The position numbers and the translations under genes were made by a program. Below, piece after piece: positions 16,935-25,550 of a stretch of DNA of 63,132 nucleotides. The DNA lies in NCBI GenBank assembly GCA_025356335.1, contig JANXUF010000106.1:1-63132 (forward strand), in the 5' to 3' direction. Each line of letters opens with the position of its first letter. Position 1 is the stretch's first letter. Under the pieces are notes generated by a model, which saw only the letters and a list, made by a program, of their open reading frames with translations, was not told where the DNA came from and did no database searches. The DNA is from Actinomycetes bacterium. GTDB taxonomy: Bacteria > Actinomycetota > Acidimicrobiia > Acidimicrobiales > Ilumatobacteraceae.

Positions 16935-17192
16935 CAGCGGACCGTTCCCTTCGACTTCAGCCGCGTGAGTGAGATGGGCCTGCGGTCATCCTGTCACGGT
17001 TCGGGCGACTCGATGCCGCCTCGAATCGTGGTCGGCTCGCACTCCTGCCGCGGCATTGGCCCATTGCGTCAGCATGTGCACGGAAGGAGTCGGAGAAGTT
17101 GCGGCGCCGGAGAGTGCTCGCCGGCGATATCACCCGGGTGAGATGAGCGATCGGGTGAGGCGCTCCGTCGTTCATTCGTCGATGGTGGCTGT

Positions 17193-17477
17193 ATGACGAC
17201 AACGACCCCCTACGAGATCGTGATCAAGGGGCGAGCCACCGAACGCTTCTTGCGGCCGTTGCTCGACGACTTTTCGCTCGACCACGACATCGAAGGCGGC
17301 ACGCGTCTGACCGGGCACGTCCGCGATGCCGCACACCTCCACGGCATCGTCGCCCACCTGACGTCCGTCGGCGCCGAGCTCATCTCGATCGGCCCGATCA
17401 CACCAACTCAGCACGCCGCCATCCAGCCGCCAGACCTCCATCCGACACCCCAAAACGAAACGAGCACCCACTCATGA
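17193..17477 (+). CDS. small protein leading an ABC operon
   Basis: A 94-residue protein: EIVIKGRATERFLRPLLDDF followed by TRLTGHVRDAAHLHGIVAHL and a Pro/Thr-rich tail. Similar short proteins of about 90 residues precede ABC exporter operons in actinobacteria; the function is unknown to me. There is no signal peptide or membrane helix. Its stop codon overlaps the start of the ATPase gene by four bases (ATGA at 17474), so the two are coupled and probably work in the same complex or circuit. Likely an accessory or regulatory subunit (inference). Confidence 0.75.
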   Translation: MTTTTPYEIVIKGRATERFLRPLLDDFSLDHDIEGGTRLTGHVRDAAHLHGIVAHLTSVGAELISIGPITPTQHAAIQPPDLHPTPQNETSTHS

Positions 17478-18370
17478 TCACCGTCACATCACTCACCAAG
17501 CAGTACGGCCAACGCATCGCCGTCGACGACCTCAGCTTCGACGTCGCCCCCGGCCGAGTCACCGGATTCGTCGGACCCAACGGTGCCGGAAAATCCACCA
17601 CCATGCGCATGATGGTCGGCCTCACCCGACCCGACCATGGCGACACCACCTACTTCGGTGTCACCTACTCCCACATGCGGCAACCGGCACGAGTCGTCGG
17701 CACCGTCTTGGACGCCCGCTCGATGCACCCCGGTCGGACCGCCCGCAATCACCTCGCCGCAGCCGCAGCGCTCGCCTCGATCCCTGCACGCCGCGTCGGC
17801 GAAGTGTTGTCCGAGGTCGGACTGGACAGTGCAGCCGACCAGCGCACCGGCGGCTTCTCCCTCGGGATGCGTCAACGGCTCGCCCTCGCCGCAGCCCTAC
17901 TCGGCGAACCAGAGGTTCTGCTCCTCGACGAACCATCCAACGGCTTGGACCCCGACGGCATCCGCTGGCTTCGCAACTCGCTCAGCACCTTCGCCAACAA
18001 CGGCGGCACCGTGTTCGTATCGAGCCACCTGATCGCCGAACTCGCCATGTTCGCCGACGACCTCATCGTGGTGGGCGCCGGCCGCCTCCTCGCCGCGGAA
18101 GCAGTCGTCACCACGCTCGCCCGCAGCGAGTCCACCATCAGTGTTCGCACCGCCCAGGTCGCCGAACTCGGACAGCTCCTCGAGCGACACGGCATCGACG
18201 CCGAGGCCGACGCCCAGGGCCTTGCAGCGCACGGCACGACGACGGCGGCGGTGTCGCAGATCGCGTTCGACAACCGCATCCAGATCACCGAGATCACCGA
18301 AACCCGACGCTCGCTCGAAGAGATCCTTCTCGACATGACCGGCGCCAGCGCCGAATTCGCCGCCGCCTGA
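17474..18370 (+). CDS. ABC transporter ATP-binding protein (DrrA/CcmA-type exporter)
   Basis: A 298-residue ATPase. Walker A is GPNGAGKS (residues 34-41), the signature is FSLGMRQRLALAAAL and Walker B is VLLLDEPSNGLDPDG with an SSHL H-loop. The signature reads LGMRQ rather than LSGGQ, typical of drug or lipid ABC-2 exporters of the DrrA class. It partners the permease that follows (51-bp gap). The exported substrate is not deducible. The C-terminal part after residue 215 resembles the extra domain of such exporters. Confidence 0.9.
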   Translation: MITVTSLTKQYGQRIAVDDLSFDVAPGRVTGFVGPNGAGKSTTMRMMVGLTRPDHGDTTYFGVTYSHMRQPARVVGTVLDARSMHPGRTARNHLAAAAALASIPARRVGEVLSEVGLDSAADQRTGGFSLGMRQRLALAAALLGEPEVLLLDEPSNGLDPDGIRWLRNSLSTFANNGGTVFVSSHLIAELAMFADDLIVVGAGRLLAAEAVVTTLARSESTISVRTAQVAELGQLLERHGIDAEADAQGLAAHGTTTAAVSQIAFDNRIQITEITETRRSLEEILLDMTGASAEFAAA

Positions 18371-18421
18371 ACCAGGCCCAACACCCATAAACCGCCACCG
18401 CTACCCGACAAGGACATCGTC

Positions 18422-19270
18422 ATGACCATCACCAACACCACCTTCCAGACCAACACCCACCCGACAGATCCCAGACCCCAACCGAAGACCCGTCAGCGCA
18501 GCGACGACATCGCCGCCGTCCCCGCCGCCCTCCGCAGCGAATGGATCAAACTCCGATCCCTCCGGTCGACACCAGGCCTCCTGGGCATCGTCGTCGTCAT
18601 CGGCGTCCTGCTGTCATGGATCCTCGCCACCATCGTCAAGACCGACCCCAACACCCACCTGCCCTTCACGATCGGCCAAACATTCGTCTTCTCCACATGG
18701 CTGACGATGGTCCTGGCGATCGTCATCGGCACACTGTCGTTCACCTCCGAAGTGCAGCACGGCACCCTGGCGACAGCCGTGACCGCGCAGCCAGCCCGAT
18801 GGGTGATCGTCACCGCCAAAGCCGTCGTCGGTTCCGGCCTCGGGCTCGCCATGGGAATCCTCGGCATGGCCGCAGGGCTCGGCGGCGCTGTCCTCGGCGG
18901 CCTCGAAGCCGGTGACACGTCAGGGTCGCTCGCCACCGCAGGATGGGGACTCTTGCTCACCACGCTCGCACCGATGCTCGGCCTCGGGATCGGCATGATC
19001 ATCCGCCACAGCGCCGGCGCCATCACGACCGTGCTCGTCTGGGCCCTCCTCATCGAGAACCTCACCAAAGGCTTCGCTCCAGCGAACTTCACCCGCTTGC
19101 TGCCCTTCAGCGCCGCCGCCGGACTGCTCGGCATCAAAACAGCCGGCGACAGCGCCGAGACCTTGGCCGCCGCCCTCACCAGAGTCCAGGACGCGTTCGT
19201 CTTCTCCGGCTACATCGCCTTGGCGATCGCCATCGGCACAGCCCTGCTGTACCGCAGAGAAACCAACTGA
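18422..19270 (+). CDS. ABC-2 type permease
   Basis: A 282-residue membrane protein with about six helices. After a 38-residue Thr/Pro-rich cytoplasmic start comes ALRSEWIKLRSLRSTPGLLG, the conserved entry sequence of ABC-2 permeases that couples to the ATPase. Hydrophobic segments at about 52-75, 88-112, 130-160, 178-200, 205-222 and 258-275 fit a six-TM fold. It forms the exporter with the preceding ATPase; four-subunit symmetry is assumed from the family. Substrate unknown. It overlaps nothing and is followed by the DUF4389 gene after 85 bp. Confidence 0.85.
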   Translation: MTITNTTFQTNTHPTDPRPQPKTRQRSDDIAAVPAALRSEWIKLRSLRSTPGLLGIVVVIGVLLSWILATIVKTDPNTHLPFTIGQTFVFSTWLTMVLAIVIGTLSFTSEVQHGTLATAVTAQPARWVIVTAKAVVGSGLGLAMGILGMAAGLGGAVLGGLEAGDTSGSLATAGWGLLLTTLAPMLGLGIGMIIRHSAGAITTVLVWALLIENLTKGFAPANFTRLLPFSAAAGLLGIKTAGDSAETLAAALTRVQDAFVFSGYIALAIAIGTALLYRRETN

Positions 19271-19355
19271 CGCCAATTGACACCACCGGAACCCCCGCAA
19301 CCACAACCTGCCATCCGCTCGTGAACACCCACAGCGCACACACCAAGGAAACTCC

Positions 19356-19964
19356 ATGATCGACACCACCGTCCCGACAGCCGACATGCACCTCGACTCG
19401 CCCTACGAAACGCAGCAGTGGCGACCCCTCGTCAACTGGTTCCTCGCCCTCCCGCACCTCGCCATCGCCAACGCCCTCGGCAACGTCGCCAACCTCTTGT
19501 CCATCGTCAGCTGGTTCAGCATCGTGTTCACCGGCCGCTTGCCCGACGGCATCGCCGGCTTCCAATGCATGATCCTGCGCTACGAAGCACGGGCCTACAG
19601 CTACGTCGCCTTCTTGCGCCAGCCATACCCGCAGTTCGAGTTCGACATGGCCAACGGAGACCCGGGCTGCGATCCGCTTCGAGTCGACTTCGCGCCACAA
19701 CTGGCCGACCGCAACCGCCTCACCGCAGCGTTCCGGCTCATCCTGATCGTCCCCGCCGCAATCTATACGGTGCTCGTGGTGGCCGCTGCGATCTTCGCCG
19801 TGATCGTTGCGGGCTTCGCGGTGCTCTTCACGGGCCGTTGGCCGCAAGGCTTACGCTCGTTCGTCCTCGACGCCGGCCGGCTCACGCTGCGGGTCAGCGC
19901 GTACGGGCGCCTACTGACCGACACCTATCCGACCCTCGCCCTCTCTGCGAACAGACAGCCGTGA
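19356..19964 (+). CDS. DUF4389 membrane protein
   Basis: A 202-residue membrane protein with DUF4389 features: RPLVNWFLALPHLAIANALG, then the FTGRLPDGIAGFQCMILRYEAR block, which recurs as VLFTGRWPQGLRSFVLDAGR in the second half, showing an internal duplication typical of the domain. Helices fall at about residues 25-60 and 125-160. The function is unknown; DUF4389 genes often follow transporters in actinobacteria. The gene ends the operon, and a perfect hairpin terminator follows 28 bp after the stop. Confidence 0.85.
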   Translation: MIDTTVPTADMHLDSPYETQQWRPLVNWFLALPHLAIANALGNVANLLSIVSWFSIVFTGRLPDGIAGFQCMILRYEARAYSYVAFLRQPYPQFEFDMANGDPGCDPLRVDFAPQLADRNRLTAAFRLILIVPAAIYTVLVVAAAIFAVIVAGFAVLFTGRWPQGLRSFVLDAGRLTLRVSAYGRLLTDTYPTLALSANRQP

Positions 19965-19992
19965 CGACACGATCGTCCCACTGAACGTTCAT

Positions 19993-20022
19993 CACCGATC
20001 CACAAGCGCTTGTGGATCGGTG
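19993..20022 (+). terminator. perfect 30-nt hairpin terminator after the ABC operon
   Basis: CACCGATCCACAAG and CTTGTGGATCGGTG pair perfectly around a CG centre. The stem is followed by TGTTGACTCG rather than a U-run, as is common for actinobacterial terminators. Confidence 0.8.
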
Positions 20023-20155
20023 TGTTGACTCGATTCGTCAACGACACGTATCGATCTCGGCCGCCGAGTCACATCCGAGGGTTCTCCGCTGACGAAGCGC
20101 CGTCGCTGAAGCTCGCCCCACGATTGATCGGATGATCGCTGGGTAGGTTGAGCGG

Positions 20156-21073
20156 ATGAAGGTGCGCTTCGCCGTTTCTCCGGGGATCGAGATGTCGGAC
20201 CAGGCCGTGCTGCCTGAATTCGTCGATGCCTTGGAGCAGCTCGGCTTCGACACGATCTGGCTGTCCGATATCCCGATGGGATCGCAGGTCGACCCGCTCG
20301 TCGGTCTCGCCTTCGCCGCCGGTCGGACGCACCGGCTGAAGCTCGGTGCCAACCTCGTACCGCTCGGCCGCAACCCGATGCTCCTCGCCAAGGGGCTCGC
20401 CCAACTGGACCAGCTCAGCAACGGCCGCCTGTTGCTCAGTCTCGTCCCCGGCCTCGATCAGCCTGGTGAGCGTGCGGCATTGGGGATCGGGGCAGCGAAC
20501 CGTGGCCGCTATCTCGACGAGGTGATCCCGCTCCTGCGCCAGTGGTGGAATGGAGAAGCGGTCGACTATCGCAGCGTGCGCTTTCACTTTCCGGGCATCG
20601 CCGTGCGCCCGCTGCCAGCGCAGTCGCCGTTGGAGGTCTGGCTCGGCGGCGTCGGTCCGGTGGCGCTCAAGCGCGCCGGCGCGTTGTCGGATGGTTGGCT
20701 GGGCGCAGCGCTGACCCCGCCGGAGGCCGGTGAGGCGGTCCAGCAGATCAACGCATCAGCCGCACAGGCCGGCAGGAAGATCGACGAGGAGCATTTCGGG
20801 CTGAGCATCCCCTACGCCAGAACGACTCCGGACGACCACGCACTGGCAGCGCTACGAGCCCGCCGGCCCGATGCCGATCTCGAACAGATCCTTCCTGTCG
20901 GCGCGCAGCAGCTGCGCGAACTCATCGGCCAGCTCGTCGACGAGGGGCTGTCGAAATTCGTCGTCCGCCCGATCGCGAGTGCCGGCGACAGCGACGAGAC
21001 TCAGCTGTCGGGGCCGGCGTGGCGTCACGAGTTGGAATGGCTCGCCGAGACGGTGATCGATCTCCAAACCTGA
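20156..21073 (+). CDS. LLM-class (luciferase-like, probably F420-dependent) oxidoreductase
   Basis: A 305-residue TIM-barrel enzyme of the bacterial luciferase superfamily. VRFAVSPGIEMSD, LEQLGFDTIWLSDIPMGS, LKLGANLVPLGRNPMLLAKG and LDQLSNGRLLLSLVPGLDQPGE mark the barrel strands and cofactor contacts. In actinobacteria most members use coenzyme F420. The substrate is unknown. The gene is monocistronic and follows the hairpin terminator by 133 bp. Confidence 0.85.
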   Translation: MKVRFAVSPGIEMSDQAVLPEFVDALEQLGFDTIWLSDIPMGSQVDPLVGLAFAAGRTHRLKLGANLVPLGRNPMLLAKGLAQLDQLSNGRLLLSLVPGLDQPGERAALGIGAANRGRYLDEVIPLLRQWWNGEAVDYRSVRFHFPGIAVRPLPAQSPLEVWLGGVGPVALKRAGALSDGWLGAALTPPEAGEAVQQINASAAQAGRKIDEEHFGLSIPYARTTPDDHALAALRARRPDADLEQILPVGAQQLRELIGQLVDEGLSKFVVRPIASAGDSDETQLSGPAWRHELEWLAETVIDLQT

Positions 21074-21262
21074 TTTCCTGCGTTGACGTCAGGCGGAAAC
21101 CGGGTCGCCTGCGACACGCCGCCGATGATGTCCAGGCAGCGGGCAACCGAGCAGTTCATCTCCGCAAGACTCGTGCAGTGCATTCCGTCCGCTCTCGCCG
21201 GGTTGTCCGAGCCGACGTGCAACCATCCCACCCACACCGAAGCTCTTGGCATACTCGACGGC

Positions 21263-21844
21263 ATGATCGATCCCGTCATCAAACGCAGTCTCGGCCAGAT
21301 GATCAAAGGAGTCGAGGTCGTCGGTGCACATCATAACGGGATCACGAGGGCGTACTGCAGCCACTGGGTCACGCAGATCAGTTTCGAGGAGCCGATCGTG
21401 ATGGCAAGCGTTTCCCCGAAGCACGACACCCACCCGTTGATGGCGGCGAGTGGTGAGTTCTCCGTGTCGATCCTCGCCGGAGATCAGGTCGACGTCGGCC
21501 AGTACTTCAGCTACCCCGGTCGCAGATTCCGCTATCTCGCCGACGAGTATCTCGGCACGATTCCCGGCAGCGAGCTGCCGTACGTGCGCAACTCGATTGC
21601 CTGGCTGCGTTGCGAGATCTTCGAATCGAAGATGATGATCGACCACGAACTGTTCTTCGCCAGGGTCGTCGAGGTCGGCGCTGGTCGGCTGAAGGATCCG
21701 CCGCTGCTGTATTCGAGCCGGCTCGGCTGGCGCATCACCGGCGAGCGGGCGCGAGAGCCGGGGAGGAGCGTCCGCGACAGACTGCTCGAACGACTCGCAG
21801 CCCTCGGTTTCGACGACGTGGCGGACGACGACGCAGACGACTGA
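21263..21844 (+). CDS. flavin reductase-like FMN-binding protein
   Basis: A 193-residue split-barrel FMN-binding domain. The block VGAHHNGITRAYCSHWVTQI followed by ISFEEPIVMASVSPKHDTHP is the typical flavin-reductase N-terminal half with the phosphate-binding loop, and FSVSILAGDQVDVGQYFS continues it. Such proteins reduce FMN with NAD(P)H, often for a partner monooxygenase; the luciferase-like gene just upstream is a possible partner. The ATG at 21263 is preferred; an in-frame ATG at 21083 adds 60 residues that do not fit the fold. The C-terminal 25 residues are acidic and not conserved. Confidence 0.85.
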   Translation: MIDPVIKRSLGQMIKGVEVVGAHHNGITRAYCSHWVTQISFEEPIVMASVSPKHDTHPLMAASGEFSVSILAGDQVDVGQYFSYPGRRFRYLADEYLGTIPGSELPYVRNSIAWLRCEIFESKMMIDHELFFARVVEVGAGRLKDPPLLYSSRLGWRITGERAREPGRSVRDRLLERLAALGFDDVADDDADD

Positions 21845-21933
21845 TCGTTCACTCGGGCAGCGAATCAGGACTGCCACGGGATGTACATTCGCCAGCGGGT
21901 ACCGGTAGTGGCACTCGACGAAAGGGGCAGACG

Positions 21934-22677
21934 ATGGATCCGCGGAGGCGAGTGGCGCTGGTGGCCGGTGCCGACTTCTACGTCGGGCCAGACCTCGCCA
22001 GGGTGCTGGCAGCGCGGGGACACGACCTGGTGCTCGGAGATCCGGACCCGGAACTGGTCGAAGAACTGATTGCGACCGGAACCGAGATCGAGGTCGTCAC
22101 CGGCACGCGTCAGCTCGCTGATCCTGCGGCGTCCCGGAAGCTCGTCGACGCAGCACTGGCACGGTTCGGCAGGATCGATTCGGCAACGGCGTTCACCGGT
22201 GTGATCGTGACAGGACGCTTCATGAACGCCAAGGTCGAGGACTTCGATGCCGTCCTTCGGGGATGCATGATTGCGCCGTTCCACTTCATGCAGGCGGTCA
22301 TCAAGCCGATGATCGAACGCGGAGACGGCCAGGTGCTCGTGATCACCAGCGCCAGCGCCGCACGAGCCACCCCGGGCGCGCCGCTCTACTCCGCTGCCCG
22401 TGCCGGAGCGACGCATCTCGTCCGCAACGTCGCTGGTGAGGTCGCCCGCAGCGGAGTCCAGGTGAATGCCGTCGGCACGAACTTCATGGACTTCCCGGAG
22501 TTCCGCCGCTCGAGCGGTGCAGACGATCCAGACGTTCGGGCCAGGCTCGAAGCGATGGTCCCGCTACGCCGGCTCGGCACGATGCAGGAATTCGCCTACT
22601 TCTGTGCACCGTTCGTCGACGGGACCAGCCGATTCACGACAGGCCAGTTCGTGTCATACGCCGGCGGCTGGGCGTGA
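21934..22677 (+). CDS. atypical short-chain dehydrogenase/reductase-like protein
   Basis: A 247-residue SDR-fold protein with altered key residues. The cofactor loop reads AGADFYVGPDLAR instead of TGxxxGxG. The catalytic segment is ITSASAA...YSAARAG, so Tyr is present but the usual Lys of YxxxK is Arg. The NAG-type motif is replaced by TAFTGVIVTG. The remaining fold is preserved (FHFMQAVIKPMI, NAVGTNFM). This matches divergent SDRs of the halohydrin dehalogenase/atypical group, some of which no longer bind NAD. A redox role is therefore not safe. GAAAGGGG lies 10 bp upstream of the ATG. Confidence 0.8.
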   Translation: MDPRRRVALVAGADFYVGPDLARVLAARGHDLVLGDPDPELVEELIATGTEIEVVTGTRQLADPAASRKLVDAALARFGRIDSATAFTGVIVTGRFMNAKVEDFDAVLRGCMIAPFHFMQAVIKPMIERGDGQVLVITSASAARATPGAPLYSAARAGATHLVRNVAGEVARSGVQVNAVGTNFMDFPEFRRSSGADDPDVRARLEAMVPLRRLGTMQEFAYFCAPFVDGTSRFTTGQFVSYAGGWA

Positions 22678-22787
22678 TCCACGCGAACCTCATGTCGAGG
22701 CCGCCGGACCCCGGACCTCGCTCGATCACTGCATGCGATCGCCGAGCGGGAGCACTCGTGCCGACGGATGGCCGTTAGCCTGCGCCG

Positions 22788-23555
22788 ATGAGTTCGTCGT
22801 GGCGCCATCCGGGAAGGACCGGCGCCATCGTGTATGCGGTCGCCGCAACCATCATCGGGACGCTCACGGCCGGGCTCAGCCGCCTGCAGGTCGAGCGCCA
22901 ACGCGGCAGACGCGCAGCAGCCCAACGGTTGCCACCGGGAGCGATCATCGTCATCTCCAACCACACGAGCTATGCAGACGGCGTCCTGCTGGCGCTCGCC
23001 TGCCGCCGGCTCGGCCGATCGCTCCGGTTGCTCGCAACCGCCGGCCTGTTCCGTATGCCGTTGCTCGGCCGGATCGTCCGCAAACTCGGTTTCATCGCCG
23101 TCAGGCGCGATACCGCCGAGGCCTCGCAGTCACTGGAACCGGCCGCCGAAGCGCTGCGCGCCGGCGAAGCCGTCGGCCTCTATCCGGAGGGACGGCTGAC
23201 CCGTGATCCGGCGATGTGGCCGGAGCGAGCCAAGACCGGGGCGGTGAGATTGGCGTTGATGACGAATGCTCCGATCGTTCCCGTCGCCATGGTCGGCGCG
23301 CACCGTGTCGTCAGCCGGTCTCGCGTGCTGTTGAGCGTCGTCACGAGCCTGGTCCGACGCCCGCGCGTCGGTGTGCTCGTCGGCGATCCGATCGACGTTC
23401 GCCGCCTGATGGGTCTCGACCAATTCACGGAGCCGACGCAGGCCGACGTCCGTCGAGCGGCAGATGCGGTCATGGCGACGCTCGTCGCGCTCGTCGGCGA
23501 ACTGCGCGGCGAGGAGGCCCCGGACCCGCTGGGGGTGCCACGCATCGAGGCGTGA
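22788..23555 (+). CDS. 1-acyl-sn-glycerol-3-phosphate acyltransferase-like protein (PlsC family)
   Basis: A 255-residue acyltransferase. Motif I is NHTSYAD (HX4D; residues 58-64), motif III is LYPEGRLTRD and IVPVAMVGAHR is motif IV. A hydrophobic N-terminal segment (AIVYAVAATIIGTLTAGL) anchors it to the inner face of the membrane. It transfers an acyl group to a glycerolipid-type acceptor; the acceptor is not certain, because this subgroup is broad in actinobacteria. The gene is isolated, with 110 bp upstream. Confidence 0.9.
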   Translation: MSSSWRHPGRTGAIVYAVAATIIGTLTAGLSRLQVERQRGRRAAAQRLPPGAIIVISNHTSYADGVLLALACRRLGRSLRLLATAGLFRMPLLGRIVRKLGFIAVRRDTAEASQSLEPAAEALRAGEAVGLYPEGRLTRDPAMWPERAKTGAVRLALMTNAPIVPVAMVGAHRVVSRSRVLLSVVTSLVRRPRVGVLVGDPIDVRRLMGLDQFTEPTQADVRRAADAVMATLVALVGELRGEEAPDPLGVPRIEA

Positions 23556-23625
23556 CGCCGTCTCGGGAGGCAATCGTGGTCGTCTCGGCGATCCATCGCA
23601 CGTATCGGCGAAGTAGCTTCGATTC

Positions 23626-23922
23626 ATGCTTGTCATCGGTGGCACCTTCGAAATCGACCCGGCCCGACGCGAGGCGTTCACCGCCGCAGCCATCGATGTC
23701 ATGGCTGCAACGCGCGCCGAGGACGGGTGCGAGACCTATGTCATGAGTGCCGACCTGGAGGACCCCAGCCGCATCCACCTGTTCGAGCGGTGGACTTCGC
23801 AGGAAGCGCTGTCGGAACACCTGCAGAGTGCGCATATCGCCAACTTCCGCGCCGCTGCCGCCGGAATCTTCGTCAGTAGTTCCGTGCTCAAGTACGTCAT
23901 TGCATCCGAGGGTCCGATCTGA
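23626..23922 (+). CDS. antibiotic biosynthesis monooxygenase (ABM) family protein
   Basis: A 98-residue dimeric ferredoxin-like-fold protein. FEIDPARREAFTAAAIDVMA and DGCETYVMSADLEDPSRIHL followed by FERWTSQEALSEHLQSAHI are the standard ABM blocks. Related proteins oxidise quinols or degrade haem, but many stand-alone copies are uncharacterised. The stop codon overlaps the proposed CTG start of the adenylate kinase gene that follows (CTGA at 23919-23922), showing coupling. Confidence 0.85.
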   Translation: MLVIGGTFEIDPARREAFTAAAIDVMAATRAEDGCETYVMSADLEDPSRIHLFERWTSQEALSEHLQSAHIANFRAAAAGIFVSSSVLKYVIASEGPI

Positions 23923-24512
23923 CACCGACCGCCGCTCGGCTCCTGCTTCTCGCTCCACCCGGTGCCGGCAAGGGCACGCAGGGGAGGCGTCTGGCCGCAC
24001 ACTTCTGCGCTCCGCATATCGCCACCGGCGATCTGCTCCGGGAACAAGTAGCGGCCGGCACGCCGCTCGGTATCGAAGCCAGGCGTTACATGGATGCGGG
24101 CGAACTCGTACCGGACGTCCTCGTTGTCAGCCTCGTCGGAGCACGAATCGGCACTGATCCCCCACTGACCAGCTTCGTGCTCGACGGCTACCCACGGTCC
24201 GAGGCGCAGGCAGAAGCAGCGCTGGAATGGGGTGTCGATCACCATCGCACGTTGCATGCCGTCATCAATTTGCACGTCGCCGCCGACGAGCTGGTCGAGC
24301 GCTTGCTCGCCCGTGGCCGGGAGACCGGCAGAGCCGACGACGATGCGGCAACGATCGGCGAACGTCTCCGGGTGTACGAATCGACGACTGCTCCACTCCT
24401 CGATTTCTACCGGCGTCGCAATATCCTCGTCGAAGTCGACGGCAATGGCGAACCCGACCTCGTCTTCGACCGGATCCTCGAAGCGCTCGGCGAACTGGGC
24501 CTACGTTCATAG
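23919..24512 (+). CDS. adenylate kinase-like nucleoside monophosphate kinase, probable CTG start
   Basis: The 197-residue frame encodes a short adenylate kinase. It has P-loop APPGAGKGTQ (about residues 11-20), ATGDLLREQVAAGTPLG, the LDGYPRS motif and a C-terminal helix, with an abbreviated LID (RETGRADDDAATIGERL). There is no ATG, GTG or TTG between the upstream stop and the P-loop. The only reasonable initiator is CTG at 23919, overlapping the previous stop as CTGA. The first ATG, at 24090, would remove the P-loop and yield no enzyme. It would phosphorylate AMP with ATP. As it is far from secY, it is likely a second, specialised copy (inference). Confidence 0.8.
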   Translation: MTPTAARLLLLAPPGAGKGTQGRRLAAHFCAPHIATGDLLREQVAAGTPLGIEARRYMDAGELVPDVLVVSLVGARIGTDPPLTSFVLDGYPRSEAQAEAALEWGVDHHRTLHAVINLHVAADELVERLLARGRETGRADDDAATIGERLRVYESTTAPLLDFYRRRNILVEVDGNGEPDLVFDRILEALGELGLRS

Positions 24513-24565
24513 AAACCGTTTCGCCCAGCAGCGGATCGGGCAATGGCGGCACGAATGAGGGAACG

Positions 24566-25543
24566 ATGAGCGCAATCAGTACACGGGTGTATCGCAAGGG
24601 TGTCTTGGAACTCGAAGATTTTCCGCTCGAGGACGTCTCGGAGCACCTCGAAGACGACGACGTCATCGTCTGGGTCGATTTCTGCGATCCCTCCAAGGAG
24701 GTCCTGCATCAACTCGCCGGTGAACTCGGGCTGCACGAACTCGCCGTCGAGGACGCGCTGAGCGAGCATCAGCGGCCGAAGTTGGACATCTACAAGAGCC
24801 ACTCGTTCCTGTCGTGTCACGGTGTCACCGTCGATACGACGGATGGCGAACTCGTCGAGACCGAGATCGACTCGTTCATCAACGCCCGCTGGTTGATCAC
24901 CGTCCGCAAGGACGAGGGATTCTCGATGAAACCGGTACTTGCCAGGTGGGACCGTTCCCCGGACCTGACGGCGCAGGGTGTCAGCTTCCTGCTCTACGGC
25001 CTGCTCGATGTCGTCATCGACGGCTACTTCGACGCCGTGCAGGGATTCGACGACTACTACGACATCGTCAGCGAAGGGCTGTTCGCCGACCAGCCGCTGT
25101 CACCGGACCAGCAGCGCAACTGGTTCCAGATGCGCAGAGCGTTGGTGCGTTTCCATCGCCTTGTCGTCCCGCTTCGCGAAGCCATCACCAGTCTGATGCG
25201 CAAGGATCATGCTGCCCTCCCGGCCGATGTCTACCCGTACTACCAGGACGTCTACGACCACGTCCTGAGAGTCAGCGAATCGACGGACAACCTCCGCGAC
25301 CTCGTCTCGACGATCGTCGAGACGAACATCAGCCTGCGCGACTACCGACAGAACCAGGTGATGAAGAAGGTGACGAGTTGGGCGGCGATCGTCGCCGTCC
25401 CGACGCTGATCACCGGGTGGTACGGGATGAACGTGCCATACCCCGGCTACGGCAAGACGTCCGGCGTCTACATCTCAGCCGGACTCGTCGTGCTGATGTC
25501 GCTCGGCCTCTACGGCCTGTTCCGCCGCAAAGGTTGGATCTGA
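24566..25543 (+). CDS. corA: CorA-family magnesium/cobalt transporter
   Basis: A 325-residue CorA-type channel. The C-terminus holds two helices with the diagnostic YGMNVPYPG loop between them (GMN motif at the pore mouth). The large cytoplasmic domain (residues 1-255) starts STRVYRKGVLELEDF and contains LAVEDALSEHQRPKLDIYKS. The family forms homopentamers that import Mg2+ (sometimes Co2+ or Zn2+). The ATG at 24566 follows GAGGGAAC. It lies 53 bp after the adenylate kinase gene and might be co-transcribed with it. Confidence 0.9.
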   Translation: MSAISTRVYRKGVLELEDFPLEDVSEHLEDDDVIVWVDFCDPSKEVLHQLAGELGLHELAVEDALSEHQRPKLDIYKSHSFLSCHGVTVDTTDGELVETEIDSFINARWLITVRKDEGFSMKPVLARWDRSPDLTAQGVSFLLYGLLDVVIDGYFDAVQGFDDYYDIVSEGLFADQPLSPDQQRNWFQMRRALVRFHRLVVPLREAITSLMRKDHAALPADVYPYYQDVYDHVLRVSESTDNLRDLVSTIVETNISLRDYRQNQVMKKVTSWAAIVAVPTLITGWYGMNVPYPGYGKTSGVYISAGLVVLMSLGLYGLFRRKGWI

Positions 25544-25550
25544 GGTCCCG

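Noticed and set aside
14928..17141. Long open frame on the plus strand over the MalT-like regulator
   Set aside because: It is antisense to a protein with clear Walker A and LuxR motifs and encodes no recognisable domain; high GC keeps the opposite strand open.
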